Positions 24,748 to 33,647 are shown, numbered from the stretch's first letter. The stretch is DNA of 55,719 bases from Rhodobacterales bacterium 56_14_T64 (GCA_002162795.1 MAAY01000096.1:4217-59935); one strand, 5' to 3'. A program made the numbers and translations. The notes: generated by a model from the sequence alone, not told the origin.

Positions 24748-26706
24748 TCAAATTTCAACCGATTGGGGTGCTGCAAGGGCGATTATGTCCTTCATGATTG
24801 AATTTAACTCGAAGTCTTTTGGAGTGTAAACACGCGAAACGCCCATTTGAATTAACGTTTCGGCATCAACGTCCGGGATGATTCCTCCGACGATTACCGG
24901 AATTTGACCCAATCCGGCGGCGCGCATGCGATCCATTGTCTCTTGCACCAGTGGCAGGTGACTGCCCGACAGGATCGATAGGCCAACCACATGGGCCTGA
25001 TCCTCCAGCGCCGATGCGACCAGTTCTGCAGGGGTGAGGCGAATGCCGTCATAAGAAATGTCCATGCCACAGTCGCGGGCGCGAAAGGCAATCTGCTCAG
25101 CGCCGTTCGAGTGGCCGTCGAGACCGGGTTTGCCAACCAGAAATTTTAACCGCCGCCCCAGTTTGTCGCTCGCGGTATTCACCGCGTCGCGCAACTCGTC
25201 CAACCCTTCGGTCTTGTTGGAGACAGAGGGTGATACACCGGTTGGGCCGCGATAGGTGCCGTAAACCTGTCGCATCTCTTCCGCCCATTCACCAGTGGTA
25301 ACACCGGCTTTGGCGGCGACGATGGATGGCGGCATAATATTGTCGCCGTTCTGGGCGGCCTTGCGCAGGGCCGCCAGTGCGGCCTGGACCTGTGCATCAT
25401 CGCGGTCACGGCGCCAGTCGTTCAGGCGATCCACCTGTTCCTGTTCCATCGCCGGATCAACCACCATGATGCCACCGTCTTCACTTTGCAGCGGCGAGGG
25501 TTCACCCTCGGTCCAGCGGTTGACGCCAACCACCACGGTTTCGTTGCGCTCGATCCGCCCTAGTCGTTCGGCGTTTGAATCCACCAGCCGTGATTTCATG
25601 TATTCAATCGAGGCCACCGCGCCCCCCATGCCCTCAAGGTTGTTCAGCTCGGCGCGGGCGCCTGTTTTCAGCTCTTCGACCTTACGGTCTACTGCAGGGT
25701 TACCTTCGAACAGGTCTTCAAATTCCAAAAGATCGGTCTCATAGGCCAGGATTTGCTGCATCCGCATCGACCATTGCTGGTCCCAGGGGCGCGGCAGGCC
25801 AAGGGCTTCGTTCCAGGCTGGCAGCTGCACCGCGCGGGCGCGGGCATTTTTCGACAAAGTCACGGCCAACATCTCGATCAGGATGCGGTAGACGTTGTTT
25901 TCAGGCTGCTGCTCGGTCAACCCCAGTGAGTTGACCTGCACACCATAGCGAAAGCGGCGGTATTTGGGGTCGGTGACGCCATACCTTGTTTCGCAGATCT
26001 CATCCCACAGATCGACAAAGGCGCGCATCTTGCACATCTCGGTGACAAAGCGGATGCCTGCATTGACGAAGAATGAAATCCGACCAACCAGCGCTGGGAA
26101 ATCCTCGGCAGGTACTCTTGGTCTGAGTTCGTCCAGGACTGCTTGGCCGGTAGCTAAGGCAAAGGCAAGCTCTTGTTCCGGTGTCGCACCGGCCTCTTGC
26201 AGGTGGTAGGAACAGACATTCATCGGGTTCCATTTGGGCACGTTGCTATAACAATACTCGGCCACGTCGGCGATCATCTTCAGGCTGGGCTTGGGCGGGC
26301 AGATATAGGTGCCGCGGCTCAGGTATTCCTTGATCAGGTCGTTCTGCACGGTGCCCTTCAGGTTGCGTACGTCGGCGCCTTGCTCTTCGGCCACAGCTAT
26401 ATAGAGCGACAACAGCCAGGGCGCGGTGGCGTTGATGGTCATCGAGGTGTTCATTTGGCTCAGCGGGATTTTATCGAACAGGGCGCGCATATCGCCCAGA
26501 TGACAGACCGGCACCCCAACCTTGCCCACTTCCCCGCGCGCCAGAGTATGGTCGCTGTCGTAACCAGTCTGGGTCGGCAGATCAAATGCGACCGACAGCC
26601 CGGTCTGACCCTTGGCCAGATTGCTGCGGTACAGCGCGTTCGAGGCCGTGGCGGTGGAGTGGCCGGCATAGGTACGGATCAGCCAGGGGCGGTCTTTCTG
26701 CGTCAT
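24748..26706 (-). CDS. ecm: Ethylmalonyl-CoA mutase
   Basis: A 652-residue B12-dependent acyl-CoA mutase. The N-terminal catalytic barrel contains RTYAGHSTATASNALYRSN, GLSVAFDLPTQ and QNDLIKEYLSRGTYI. The C-terminal cobalamin domain has the histidine motif DGHSNG at 530-535, GLSILSGSH and VGGIIPD. The length and sequence fit ethylmalonyl-CoA mutase (MeaA type), which converts (2R)-ethylmalonyl-CoA to methylsuccinyl-CoA, rather than methylmalonyl-CoA mutase (about 710 residues). ccr, the preceding enzyme of the pathway, lies 2.2 kb away on the other strand. A 14-bp palindrome sits upstream. Confidence 0.93.
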   Translation of the reverse strand: MTQKDRPWLIRTYAGHSTATASNALYRSNLAKGQTGLSVAFDLPTQTGYDSDHTLARGEVGKVGVPVCHLGDMRALFDKIPLSQMNTSMTINATAPWLLSLYIAVAEEQGADVRNLKGTVQNDLIKEYLSRGTYICPPKPSLKMIADVAEYCYSNVPKWNPMNVCSYHLQEAGATPEQELAFALATGQAVLDELRPRVPAEDFPALVGRISFFVNAGIRFVTEMCKMRAFVDLWDEICETRYGVTDPKYRRFRYGVQVNSLGLTEQQPENNVYRILIEMLAVTLSKNARARAVQLPAWNEALGLPRPWDQQWSMRMQQILAYETDLLEFEDLFEGNPAVDRKVEELKTGARAELNNLEGMGGAVASIEYMKSRLVDSNAERLGRIERNETVVVGVNRWTEGEPSPLQSEDGGIMVVDPAMEQEQVDRLNDWRRDRDDAQVQAALAALRKAAQNGDNIMPPSIVAAKAGVTTGEWAEEMRQVYGTYRGPTGVSPSVSNKTEGLDELRDAVNTASDKLGRRLKFLVGKPGLDGHSNGAEQIAFRARDCGMDISYDGIRLTPAELVASALEDQAHVVGLSILSGSHLPLVQETMDRMRAAGLGQIPVIVGGIIPDVDAETLIQMGVSRVYTPKDFELNSIMKDIIALAAPQSVEI

Positions 26707-26799
26707 CGGGGCCTCGTGATGCGTTGTTGTAATTTTATTTCGTCACGGACTTGATACGGGGAAGATTGTGGCGCTGTCAATTCGCTGCATTGCGGCAAT

Positions 26800-26813
26800 T
26801 GTGAAATTTCACA
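26800..26813. promoter_or_regulatory. 14-bp palindrome upstream of ecm
   Basis: TGTGAAATTTCACA is a perfect palindrome about 94 bases upstream of the ecm start. It resembles CRP-type half sites (TGTGA, TCACA) but with a four-base rather than six-base spacer. Operator role is inference. Confidence 0.4.
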
Positions 26814-26847
26814 TGAAAAAGCGCGCCAGACCCTAAGTCGGCGCGCT
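26814..26847 (-). terminator. Terminator of small exported protein gene
   Basis: AGCGCGCC (26820-26827) pairs with GGCGCGCT (26840-26847) around a 12-base loop. On the minus strand it is followed by a T run. It lies about 30 bases beyond the stop at 26875. Confidence 0.75.
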
Positions 26848-26874
26848 CATCATTGGTCCAAGAGACTGGGATCA

Positions 26875-27210
26875 CTAGTTATAGGTATAGGTGCCGATCT
26901 CGCAAATGTTGACACCTTTGCGGATCAACTCATCGCCGTCATCGAAAATGGCTTTGAAGTCGAATTTACAATAGCCAGTACCGTCGTCGAAATCGATCAT
27001 CACAGATGATCCCGAACGCAGAACATCTCGCCCCAGGATGTCCTCCTCCCAAGACGTCGAGCCTTTGTTCGAACCATAGAATTCAACAAGCACATAGCCA
27101 GTGTCATTGACAATTTTCACCCGCCGATCCAGCGCAAAGGCCGGAAGCGCGGTGGTTGCGGTGACGGCCAAAGCGGCCATTGCGGTAATCAGTTGTCTTT
27201 TTGAGAACAT
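26875..27210 (-). CDS. Small exported protein of unknown function
   Basis: A 111-residue protein with an N-terminal signal peptide (about 1-27, ending PAFALDRR). The mature part is acidic (EEDILGRDVL, DFDDGTGYCKFD, FDDGDE) and holds two cysteines that could form a disulfide. No family recognised by eye. The ATG at 27210 has an AGAGAAAG box; the longer in-frame reading adds a non-signal prefix. It is monocistronic, with a terminator behind it and divergent from the acyltransferase gene. Confidence 0.75.
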   Translation of the reverse strand: MFSKRQLITAMAALAVTATTALPAFALDRRVKIVNDTGYVLVEFYGSNKGSTSWEEDILGRDVLRSGSSVMIDFDDGTGYCKFDFKAIFDDGDELIRKGVNICEIGTYTYN

Positions 27211-27409
27211 GATATTCTTTCTCTGCAAAATGAAGTTTAGGATCAAACGCCAAGGCGCCGATGCATTCAGTGAGTGGGTCTACTAATTCAGGATAGTCTG
27301 AAAATACCCTGTGGCAATAGTCTGTTGTTACAGGTGGGGGTAATTGCCCCGTAAGTTGAAATGGATGGTTGGGATTTACCCATAGGTTTTTTCCTGTCAG
27401 TCTTGTTGC

Positions 27410-28801
27410 ATGTCACGCGCTGTTGAAATGCCACTTTGGCTGCTGATTTTAATTCTGGGTTTTGCCCTGATTGCCGCTCTGGACAAGGTGATGATCCCCT
27501 CGGTGCGCTGGTTTTTCCGGCGTCGGTTAGAGCGGGCAGTGGCCAAGCTGAACCAGCGGCTGGAACGACCGATACAGCCGTTCAAACTGGCGCGGCGCTA
27601 CGACATGATCCAGCGGTTGATCTATGATCCACAGGTTGGACAGGCGATTGCCAAACATGCCCAGGCACAGGGCATTCCCGAAAACGTCGCTTTTCAAGAG
27701 GCCCGCCGCTATGCCCGCGAAATCGTGCCGTCGTTTTCCGCAATTGCTTATTTTGGCTTTGCCATTCGGCTGACCCGCTTTTTGTCCAATGCAATATATC
27801 GAGTTCGGCTGGGTCATTACGACGAAGCAGAGTTGCGCCAGATCGAAACTGAGGCGACGGTGGTGTTTGTGATGAACCACCGGTCCAACATGGATTACGT
27901 GCTGGTGACCTATCTCGCCGCTGAACGCTCGGCGCTGTCTTATGCGGTGGGAGAGTGGGCGCAGGTTTGGCCGTTAAGTCGTTTGATCCGGGCGATGGGA
28001 GCGTATTTCATCCGCCGTCGCTCGCGAAATGATCTGTATCGCAGGGTACTGGCAACCTATGTGCGGCTGGCAACCGAGGCTGGGGTGACGCAGGCGATGT
28101 TCCCCGAAGGCGGGTTGAGCCTGACGGGCGCACTGGCTGAGCCCAAATTGGGGCTGCTGAAATATATTGTCGATGGTCACGACCCAAAGGGCCGCGACGT
28201 GGTGTTTGTGCCTGTGGCGTTGAATTATGACCGGGTGCTTGAGGATAAGATTCTGACCTCGGCTGCGCGGGCACAGGAACGGCGGTTTCGGGCGGGAATC
28301 GGTGTGGTTTGCTATCGCATGTTGCGTCAGCTCTGGCTGTGGATGACCGGGCGCTATCACCGGTTTGGCTATGCGGCGGTCAGCTTTGGCCGCCCGGTCC
28401 GCCTGACTGAATTTACCTCAGGTAAAACCGGCGATGTCACTAAATCGCTGGCTCAGGACCTGATGCGACGCATCGGAGAGATCGTGCCTGTGCTGCCGGT
28501 GCCCTTGGTCGCTTGGCTGTTGTGCGAACATGGCACCATGTCACGGTCGGCATTGACACAGAAAATAGGACAGCTGATCGAGCAAATGCCATTGGCGCAT
28601 ATCCACATGCCGCGGCAAGATTGGGACTACGCCGCCGAAGTGGGGCTGCGCCAACTGGTCGAGCGCGGCGTAGTGTCCAGCGAGGCTGGCCGTTTTAGCC
28701 CGGTTGATAGTGAACGTGACCTGCTGAGTTTCTACGCTAACTCTATTCGGCACCTGGTTCCCAGCGAGGACAGTTCGGACATTTCTGCACCCGCAAAATG
28801 A
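27410..28801 (+). CDS. Glycerol-3-phosphate/1-acylglycerol-3-phosphate acyltransferase-family protein
   Basis: A 463-residue PlsB/PlsC-superfamily acyltransferase. A hydrophobic N-terminal segment (about 8-24) suggests membrane attachment. The acyltransferase block has the HX4D motif His157-RSNM-Asp162, followed by RRRSRNDLYRR (about 202-212) and FPEGGLSLTG at 231-240. The long C-terminal part resembles PlsB-like proteins. It would transfer an acyl chain to glycerol-3-phosphate or lysophosphatidate in phospholipid synthesis. There is no clear ribosome binding site before 27410; an internal ATG at 27428 is an alternative. It is followed by ccr on the same strand. Confidence 0.85.
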   Translation: MSRAVEMPLWLLILILGFALIAALDKVMIPSVRWFFRRRLERAVAKLNQRLERPIQPFKLARRYDMIQRLIYDPQVGQAIAKHAQAQGIPENVAFQEARRYAREIVPSFSAIAYFGFAIRLTRFLSNAIYRVRLGHYDEAELRQIETEATVVFVMNHRSNMDYVLVTYLAAERSALSYAVGEWAQVWPLSRLIRAMGAYFIRRRSRNDLYRRVLATYVRLATEAGVTQAMFPEGGLSLTGALAEPKLGLLKYIVDGHDPKGRDVVFVPVALNYDRVLEDKILTSAARAQERRFRAGIGVVCYRMLRQLWLWMTGRYHRFGYAAVSFGRPVRLTEFTSGKTGDVTKSLAQDLMRRIGEIVPVLPVPLVAWLLCEHGTMSRSALTQKIGQLIEQMPLAHIHMPRQDWDYAAEVGLRQLVERGVVSSEAGRFSPVDSERDLLSFYANSIRHLVPSEDSSDISAPAK

Positions 28802-28933
28802 AATGCTGCACTTGCGGGGTTATAAAATTACAAAGCATGCACGAAAGCGGTTGCTTTATTGCTTGAGCGTTTTTATTCCCTAGTGAGCACCGCGATTCTG
28901 CACTGCGGCAAAAGAGGCAAAATGGAGGCTGTT

Positions 28934-30223
28934 ATGGCTCTGGACACCAACCCTGGCGTATTGGCGTATGAGGCGCCCGAAAAAGACCTGTATGAAATGG
29001 GTGAGATGCCGCCGATGGGGTATGTCCCCAAAAAGATGTACGCTTGGGCGATCCGCAAAGAGCGTCATGGCGACCCAGACAGCGCGATGCTGCAGGAAGT
29101 GGTTGATGTGCCCAAGCTGGACAGCCGCGAGGTGCTGGTTCTGGTGATGGCAGCGGGGGTCAATTACAATGGGGTCTGGGCCGCACTTGGCACGCCGATC
29201 AGCCCGTTTGACGGTCACAAACAGCCCTATCACATCGCCGGATCGGATGCGGCTGGCATCGTCTGGGCCGTGGGCAACAAGGTCACTCGCTGGAAGGTTG
29301 GCGACGAGGTAGTCATCCACTGTAACCAAGACGACGGCGATGACGAGGAATGCAACGGCGGCGATCCGATGTTCTCGACCAGCCAGCGGATCTGGGGATA
29401 TGAAACGCCGGACGGATCGTTTGGTCAGTTCACTCGCGTACAGGCGCAGCAGTTGATGCCACGCCCCAAGCATCTGACTTGGGAAGAAAGCGCCTGTTAT
29501 ACGCTGACACTGGCAACGGCCTACCGGATGCTGTTTGGCCACCACCCGCATGAGTTAAAGCCGGGTCAGAACGTGCTGGTCTGGGGCGCTTCCGGCGGTC
29601 TGGGCTCTTATGCGATCCAGTTGATCAACACGGCTGGCGGTAATGCCATCGGGGTGATTTCGGACGAGGACAAGCGCGAGTTTGTGATGGGGCTGGGCGC
29701 CAAGGGTGTGCTGAACCGCAAGGACTTTAACTGCTGGGGGCAGATGCCAACAGTGAACACCGCCGAATATGGCGCCTGGTTCAAAGAGGCGCGCAAGTTT
29801 GGTGCGGCTATCTGGGAGATCACCGGCAAGGGCAATAACGTTGACATCGTGTTTGAACACCCGGGCGAGGCAACATTCCCGGTTTCGACTTTTGTCTGTA
29901 AAAAGGGCGGCATGGTGGTGATCTGCGCTGGCACCACGGGGTTCAATCTGACCTTGGACGTGCGTTACATGTGGATGCACCAGAAGCGTCTGCAGGGCAG
30001 CCATTTTGCGCATCTCAAGCAGGCCGCCTCGGCTAACAAGCTGATGCTGGAACGCCGTCTTGACCCTTGTATGTCCGAGGTGTTCTCGTGGGCGGACCTG
30101 CCGCAGGCGCATATGAAAATGCTGAGAAACGAGCATAAACCGGGCAATATGTCGGTGCTGGTGCAGGCGCCAAAAACCGGTCTGCGCACCCTCGAAGATG
30201 TGCTTGAAGCCGGGCAGCACTAG
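28934..30223 (+). CDS. ccr: Crotonyl-CoA carboxylase/reductase
   Basis: A 429-residue medium-chain reductase that matches the Rhodobacter sphaeroides Ccr layout from the start: KDLYEMGEMPPMGYVPKKMY, HIAGSDAAGIVWAVG, VVIHCNQDDGDDEECNGGDP, WGASGGLGSYAIQLINTAGG and FEHPGEATFPVS. It catalyses NADPH- and CO2-dependent conversion of crotonyl-CoA to (2S)-ethylmalonyl-CoA, the signature step of the ethylmalonyl-CoA pathway for acetyl-CoA assimilation. The ATG at 28934 has GGAGG five bases before it and starts MALD as in known Ccr; upstream in-frame codons are not family-like. A strong terminator follows. Confidence 0.96.
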   Translation: MALDTNPGVLAYEAPEKDLYEMGEMPPMGYVPKKMYAWAIRKERHGDPDSAMLQEVVDVPKLDSREVLVLVMAAGVNYNGVWAALGTPISPFDGHKQPYHIAGSDAAGIVWAVGNKVTRWKVGDEVVIHCNQDDGDDEECNGGDPMFSTSQRIWGYETPDGSFGQFTRVQAQQLMPRPKHLTWEESACYTLTLATAYRMLFGHHPHELKPGQNVLVWGASGGLGSYAIQLINTAGGNAIGVISDEDKREFVMGLGAKGVLNRKDFNCWGQMPTVNTAEYGAWFKEARKFGAAIWEITGKGNNVDIVFEHPGEATFPVSTFVCKKGGMVVICAGTTGFNLTLDVRYMWMHQKRLQGSHFAHLKQAASANKLMLERRLDPCMSEVFSWADLPQAHMKMLRNEHKPGNMSVLVQAPKTGLRTLEDVLEAGQH

Positions 30224-30269
30224 CCAGAAAGTTTCACGTCTTGAGCTGCAGTCTTACCGTGGTTGCACG

Positions 30270-30306
30270 CCCCCCGAATCACTGCCTGTGGTTCGGGGGG
30301 ATTTGC
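30270..30306 (+). terminator. Terminator after ccr
   Basis: CCCCCCGAA (30270-30278) pairs with TTCGGGGGG (30292-30300) around a 13-base loop, followed by ATTTG. It lies 47 bases after the ccr stop. Confidence 0.75.
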
Positions 30307-30449
30307 GTTCTGAAGTCGGGATGTGTGGTTACATAGACTTGCAAATCTCGGCCTCACTGTTTCAGGGGAGGGAAAAACAGCGAGTGTTTTAACGATATGC
30401 ATACATGTTATTCTGTTTTGACGCTGTACTTGCGGAATAAGGCACTGCT

Positions 30450-30668
30450 ATGACTAGAAAACACTGGATGCTGGACGTTATCGTTGACCTACGGTCATTT
30501 GCTACTGCAAATGACCTGGGAGCTTTGGCTGATCACTTGGATGAAACCCTTGTGATCGCAACGGCTGAATTGGCGTCCCTGAATGATACAGCTGGTGCTC
30601 GGACGAATGGCAAACAGAATAAACCTGGACAAGATCCTGAAGATACTGGAGGCCACCAGTACACTTGA
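30450..30668 (+). CDS. Small conserved-looking protein upstream of luxR
   Basis: A 72-residue ORF that starts MTRKHWMLDVIVDLRSFA and is mostly helical and acidic (LGALADHLDETLVIATAELASLN). It ends within the luxR reading frame, overlapping it by about 60 bases in another frame. AAGG lies about eight bases before the ATG. Small proteins of this type are, from memory, found near LuxR genes in this group, but I cannot assign a function. Overlap suggests translational coupling with luxR. Confidence 0.6.
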   Translation: MTRKHWMLDVIVDLRSFATANDLGALADHLDETLVIATAELASLNDTAGARTNGKQNKPGQDPEDTGGHQYT

Positions 30669-31326
30669 AGGCATTCAAGACGTCATTGAAAAGGTGCGCG
30701 ACCTTTTTGAAATCGATCACATCGTTTACCATTGGGTCGACAGTGCCGGAGAGCAATATGGCTGTGGTACATATTCTCCGGAATGGGTTCAGCGATATTT
30801 GGAGCAGGGCTACTTGCGCACCGACCCAGTTATCACCGGTTGCTTTCAACGCTTCCACCCGGTGGATTGGAAACGGTTGGACTGGTCCAGCAAGTCGGCA
30901 CGCGTATTCCTAAAAGATGCATTGGAGCACGGTGTTGGCAACCAGGGGTATTCAATTCCGATTCGCGGACCAAATGGACAATTTGCCTTGTTTACCATTA
31001 GTCACGACTGTGACGACCAGAGCTGGGAAAAATTTACCGAAAAGCACAGCCGCGATCTGATTCTGCTGGCGCACTATTTCAACCGCAAGGCACTGGACTT
31101 TGAACCCAACCGGACGCCGGAACAGTCTCGTACTTTGTCACCACGTGAAGTCGACGTTATGACCCTGCTGGCTATGGGTTACAGCCGTGCTCAAGTGGCT
31201 GAGACACTGTCTATTTCTGAACATACACTGCGTGTTTACATCGAAAGTGCCCGGTTCAAATTAGGTGCGCTAAATACCACACATGCCATTGCGCGAGCAA
31301 TGAGTCGTGGGCTAATTGTCGTTTAA
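30607..31326 (+). CDS. LuxR family acyl-homoserine-lactone-responsive regulator
   Basis: A 239-residue quorum-sensing regulator. The N-terminal autoinducer-binding domain shows the conserved Trp60, Tyr64, Asp73-Pro74, Trp88 and Gly113. The C-terminal LuxR helix-turn-helix is at 177-239 (LSPREVDVMTLLAMGYSRAQ, SISEHTLRVYIESARFKLG). It would bind an acyl-homoserine lactone and control target promoters, including luxI 93 bases downstream. I start at the ATG at 30607 (MANRINLDKI); an ATG at 30583 adds eight residues. Confidence 0.93.
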   Translation: MANRINLDKILKILEATSTLEGIQDVIEKVRDLFEIDHIVYHWVDSAGEQYGCGTYSPEWVQRYLEQGYLRTDPVITGCFQRFHPVDWKRLDWSSKSARVFLKDALEHGVGNQGYSIPIRGPNGQFALFTISHDCDDQSWEKFTEKHSRDLILLAHYFNRKALDFEPNRTPEQSRTLSPREVDVMTLLAMGYSRAQVAETLSISEHTLRVYIESARFKLGALNTTHAIARAMSRGLIVV

Positions 31327-31351
31327 CAATTTGTTTCCATTAATTAACAAA
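31325..31351. promoter_or_regulatory. Candidate lux-box region upstream of luxI
   Basis: Immediately at the luxR stop, AACAA-T-TTGTT (31325-31335) is a palindrome. TTTGTT (31330-31335) also pairs with AACAAA (31346-31351) across ten bases, giving a 22-bp dyad about 70 bases before luxI. Size and place suit a lux-type box, but the sequence is A+T-rich and unlike the canonical one. Confidence 0.4.
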
Positions 31352-31418
31352 ATACTTATGATACGTTAACCATTTTGCTCGTAGGTTTTGTTCTCTTTTT
31401 ATGGAAAAGGGAACTACA

Positions 31419-32057
31419 ATGCTTCGTTATATTTACGCAAACGACCTTCATAAATTCTCTGACCTGGCACATTCGATGTTTGTCGACCGGGCGGATCAGT
31501 TCAAAACCCGGCTAGGCTGGGACGTTAATATTGATCAGGCTGGTGAGGAGCGCGACGAGTATGACGCGCTAAACCCGCTTTATGTTATTTGGGAACAACC
31601 CGACGGTAGCCATGGTGGCTCCATGCGATTTTTGCCAACCACAGGGCAGGTTATGGTCAATGACATATTTGGACATTTGACCGGTGGAGTGCCGATCCAG
31701 AGCCCGTTCATCTGGGAATGCACCCGGTTCTGCCTGTCGCGCGATGCCACCAGCAAAGTAGCCGGAGCGCTGATGCTGGGCGGTGGTGAAATCATGCGCA
31801 ATTTCCACATAGATCACTTCGTCGGCGTCTTTGATCGCCGCATGATCCGCATTTACCGGTCTATCGGCTCATCGCCGGAGGTATTGGGCACCGAGGGCAC
31901 TGGTCGCGATCAGATCAATGTCGGGCTCTGGGAATTCACTCCAAACAGCTATGATATGGTGGCCCAGCGGGCAGGTATTGCGCCTGAGATTTCGCGCATG
32001 TGGTTTGACCGTTCCTTTGGCGGTTCTGCAGATCTGCCGATGGCCTTGAGTGCTTAA
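31419..32057 (+). CDS. Acyl-homoserine-lactone synthase (LuxI family)
   Basis: A 212-residue LuxI-family synthase. The conserved residues are present: Arg24, Phe28, Trp34, Asp46, Asp49, Arg70 in GGSMRFLPT, Glu100 and Arg103 in WECTRF. It makes an acyl-homoserine lactone from S-adenosylmethionine and an acyl-ACP or acyl-CoA; chain length cannot be read from sequence. AAGGGAA precedes the ATG at 31419, making that start preferable to one 18 bases upstream. It is next to its likely receptor gene. A GC-rich hairpin follows at 32072-32105. Confidence 0.95.
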   Translation: MLRYIYANDLHKFSDLAHSMFVDRADQFKTRLGWDVNIDQAGEERDEYDALNPLYVIWEQPDGSHGGSMRFLPTTGQVMVNDIFGHLTGGVPIQSPFIWECTRFCLSRDATSKVAGALMLGGGEIMRNFHIDHFVGVFDRRMIRIYRSIGSSPEVLGTEGTGRDQINVGLWEFTPNSYDMVAQRAGIAPEISRMWFDRSFGGSADLPMALSA

Positions 32058-32071
32058 AACACCTGGCAAAC

Positions 32072-32105
32072 GCGGGGCTGGCCTCTGGTGAAGCCAGCCC
32101 TGCGC
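32072..32105 (+). terminator. GC-rich hairpin after luxI
   Basis: GGGCTGGC (32075-32082) pairs with GCCAGCCC (32093-32100), extended by outer GC pairs. There is no T tract, so it may be an imperfect terminator. Confidence 0.45.
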
Positions 32106-32120
32106 CTGTAGGGTTGCGAC

Positions 32121-33647
32121 ATGACCACACTTCCCATTCAGTTCTCCGATGATCAGGCCGCTGCCTATGACAGCGTGACCGAAATGCTGCGCTTGGCCGG
32201 CGTCGATCTTGATGACAGTCTGTTGCAGGCGCCCAAAGGCGAAGGCGGCGTGATGGCCTTGATCGGCAAGGCGGGCTCGGGCAAGACGCTGCTTCTGGCT
32301 GAACTTTACAAGGCCTTGGAACAGTCTGGTGTCGATGTAGTGTCGGGCGATTATGAGAGCCGCAAAAAGGGCGATCGCCGTACGTTGGCAATTCTTGCGC
32401 CGACCAACAAAGCGGCCTCGGTTCTGCGGCTGCGCGGCGTGCCGGCCACGACCATCCACCGCATTCTTTATACACCGATGTATGATCCCGAGTACGAGAA
32501 ACTGGCCGAGTGGTTGACCGGCAGGGGGGATCCGCCAGAGATTGAGGGGCTGACCGACGAGGCGTTGGCCCGTGCTGCGGCGTTCTACGAGCGTAACAAA
32601 TCCATTCCCGGAGCAATGGCGTCTGCCGGGCTGCGTGGATCAGACTTTATCACCGGGTGGAAACGCCGCGAGGAACCTTTGGACATTGGATTCGTCGATG
32701 AATCCTCGATGTTGGATGAACGCCAATACAATGATCTGAAAGAGATTTTCCCCACCTTGTTGCTGTTTGGCGACCCGGCTCAGTTGGCACCGGTGAACCA
32801 ATCCGGCTCGATGGTGTTTGATGCAATGCCCGAAAACCGCAAGCTGGAACTGCATCGCATCCACCGTCAGGATGCTGACAATCCGATCCTGGATCTGGCC
32901 CATGCTCTGGCTGATCCACAACTGACGTTCCAGGATTTTGAGCAGATGATCGAGGATGTTTCGAAGCGGGATGATCGGGTGGTTTGGGGGCAGCGGGTTG
33001 AGGTCGATCTGATGGCGCGCAGCCCGGTGCTGGTTTGGCGAAATGCGACCCGGATCAAACTGATCAATGCTTTTCGAACCGTGCATGGCGCGCCCGAAGA
33101 TGCGCTGATGGAGGGCGAGCCACTGATCTGCGACGGCATTGAACTGCCGATGAAGCACCGTAAAAAGCGGCTGGATCTTGAGGCACGTGGGCTGATCAAG
33201 GGCGCTCAGGTGGTATACCTTGGACCCGGGCGCAAACCTGGGTTTTCGCGGTTGCATGTGATGGGCGCCGAAGATCCGCAGGTCAGTGCTGCCTCGATTG
33301 TGAAGATCGAAAAACCGGACGAGGAAGAGCCATTTATTCCCTTTGCCGCGCGCATGGGGGCGACTTTTCTGCACGGGGCCGCTGTGACTATCCACAAGGC
33401 GCAGGGTTCGCAATGGGCGACTACTCAGGTGTTTGCCCCCGATCTGTTTGTCGCTGCGCGCATGGGGCGGGTTGAGGCGGGGCAGCCGTTGTGGAAACGG
33501 CTGGCCTATGTGGCTATCACCCGGGCGCAAGAGCGGCTGATCTGGGTGGTGCGCAACCGACTGGCCAAACCCAGCGGCCCATTGGTGGTAGATGATTTAC
33601 GTGCGGCTCCGGCTGCGACGTTGAAACTGGAGGTCGAAGGCGAATGA
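32121..33647 (+). CDS. RecD/PIF1-like superfamily 1 helicase
   Basis: A 508-residue P-loop ATPase. Walker A is GKAGSGKT at 49-56, a helicase Q-like segment QFSDDQAAAYD lies at 7-17, APTNKAASVLR at about 95-105 is motif Ia-like, and the Walker B region is GFVDESSMLDE at about 191-201. LHGAAVTIHKAQGSQW (about 419-434) and YVAITRAQERLIWVVR (about 454-469) are UvrD/RecD C-terminal motifs. Such proteins unwind DNA or resolve R-loops; no RecB or RecC partner is adjacent. It overlaps the following SDR gene by four bases. Confidence 0.88.
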   Translation: MTTLPIQFSDDQAAAYDSVTEMLRLAGVDLDDSLLQAPKGEGGVMALIGKAGSGKTLLLAELYKALEQSGVDVVSGDYESRKKGDRRTLAILAPTNKAASVLRLRGVPATTIHRILYTPMYDPEYEKLAEWLTGRGDPPEIEGLTDEALARAAAFYERNKSIPGAMASAGLRGSDFITGWKRREEPLDIGFVDESSMLDERQYNDLKEIFPTLLLFGDPAQLAPVNQSGSMVFDAMPENRKLELHRIHRQDADNPILDLAHALADPQLTFQDFEQMIEDVSKRDDRVVWGQRVEVDLMARSPVLVWRNATRIKLINAFRTVHGAPEDALMEGEPLICDGIELPMKHRKKRLDLEARGLIKGAQVVYLGPGRKPGFSRLHVMGAEDPQVSAASIVKIEKPDEEEPFIPFAARMGATFLHGAAVTIHKAQGSQWATTQVFAPDLFVAARMGRVEAGQPLWKRLAYVAITRAQERLIWVVRNRLAKPSGPLVVDDLRAAPAATLKLEVEGE

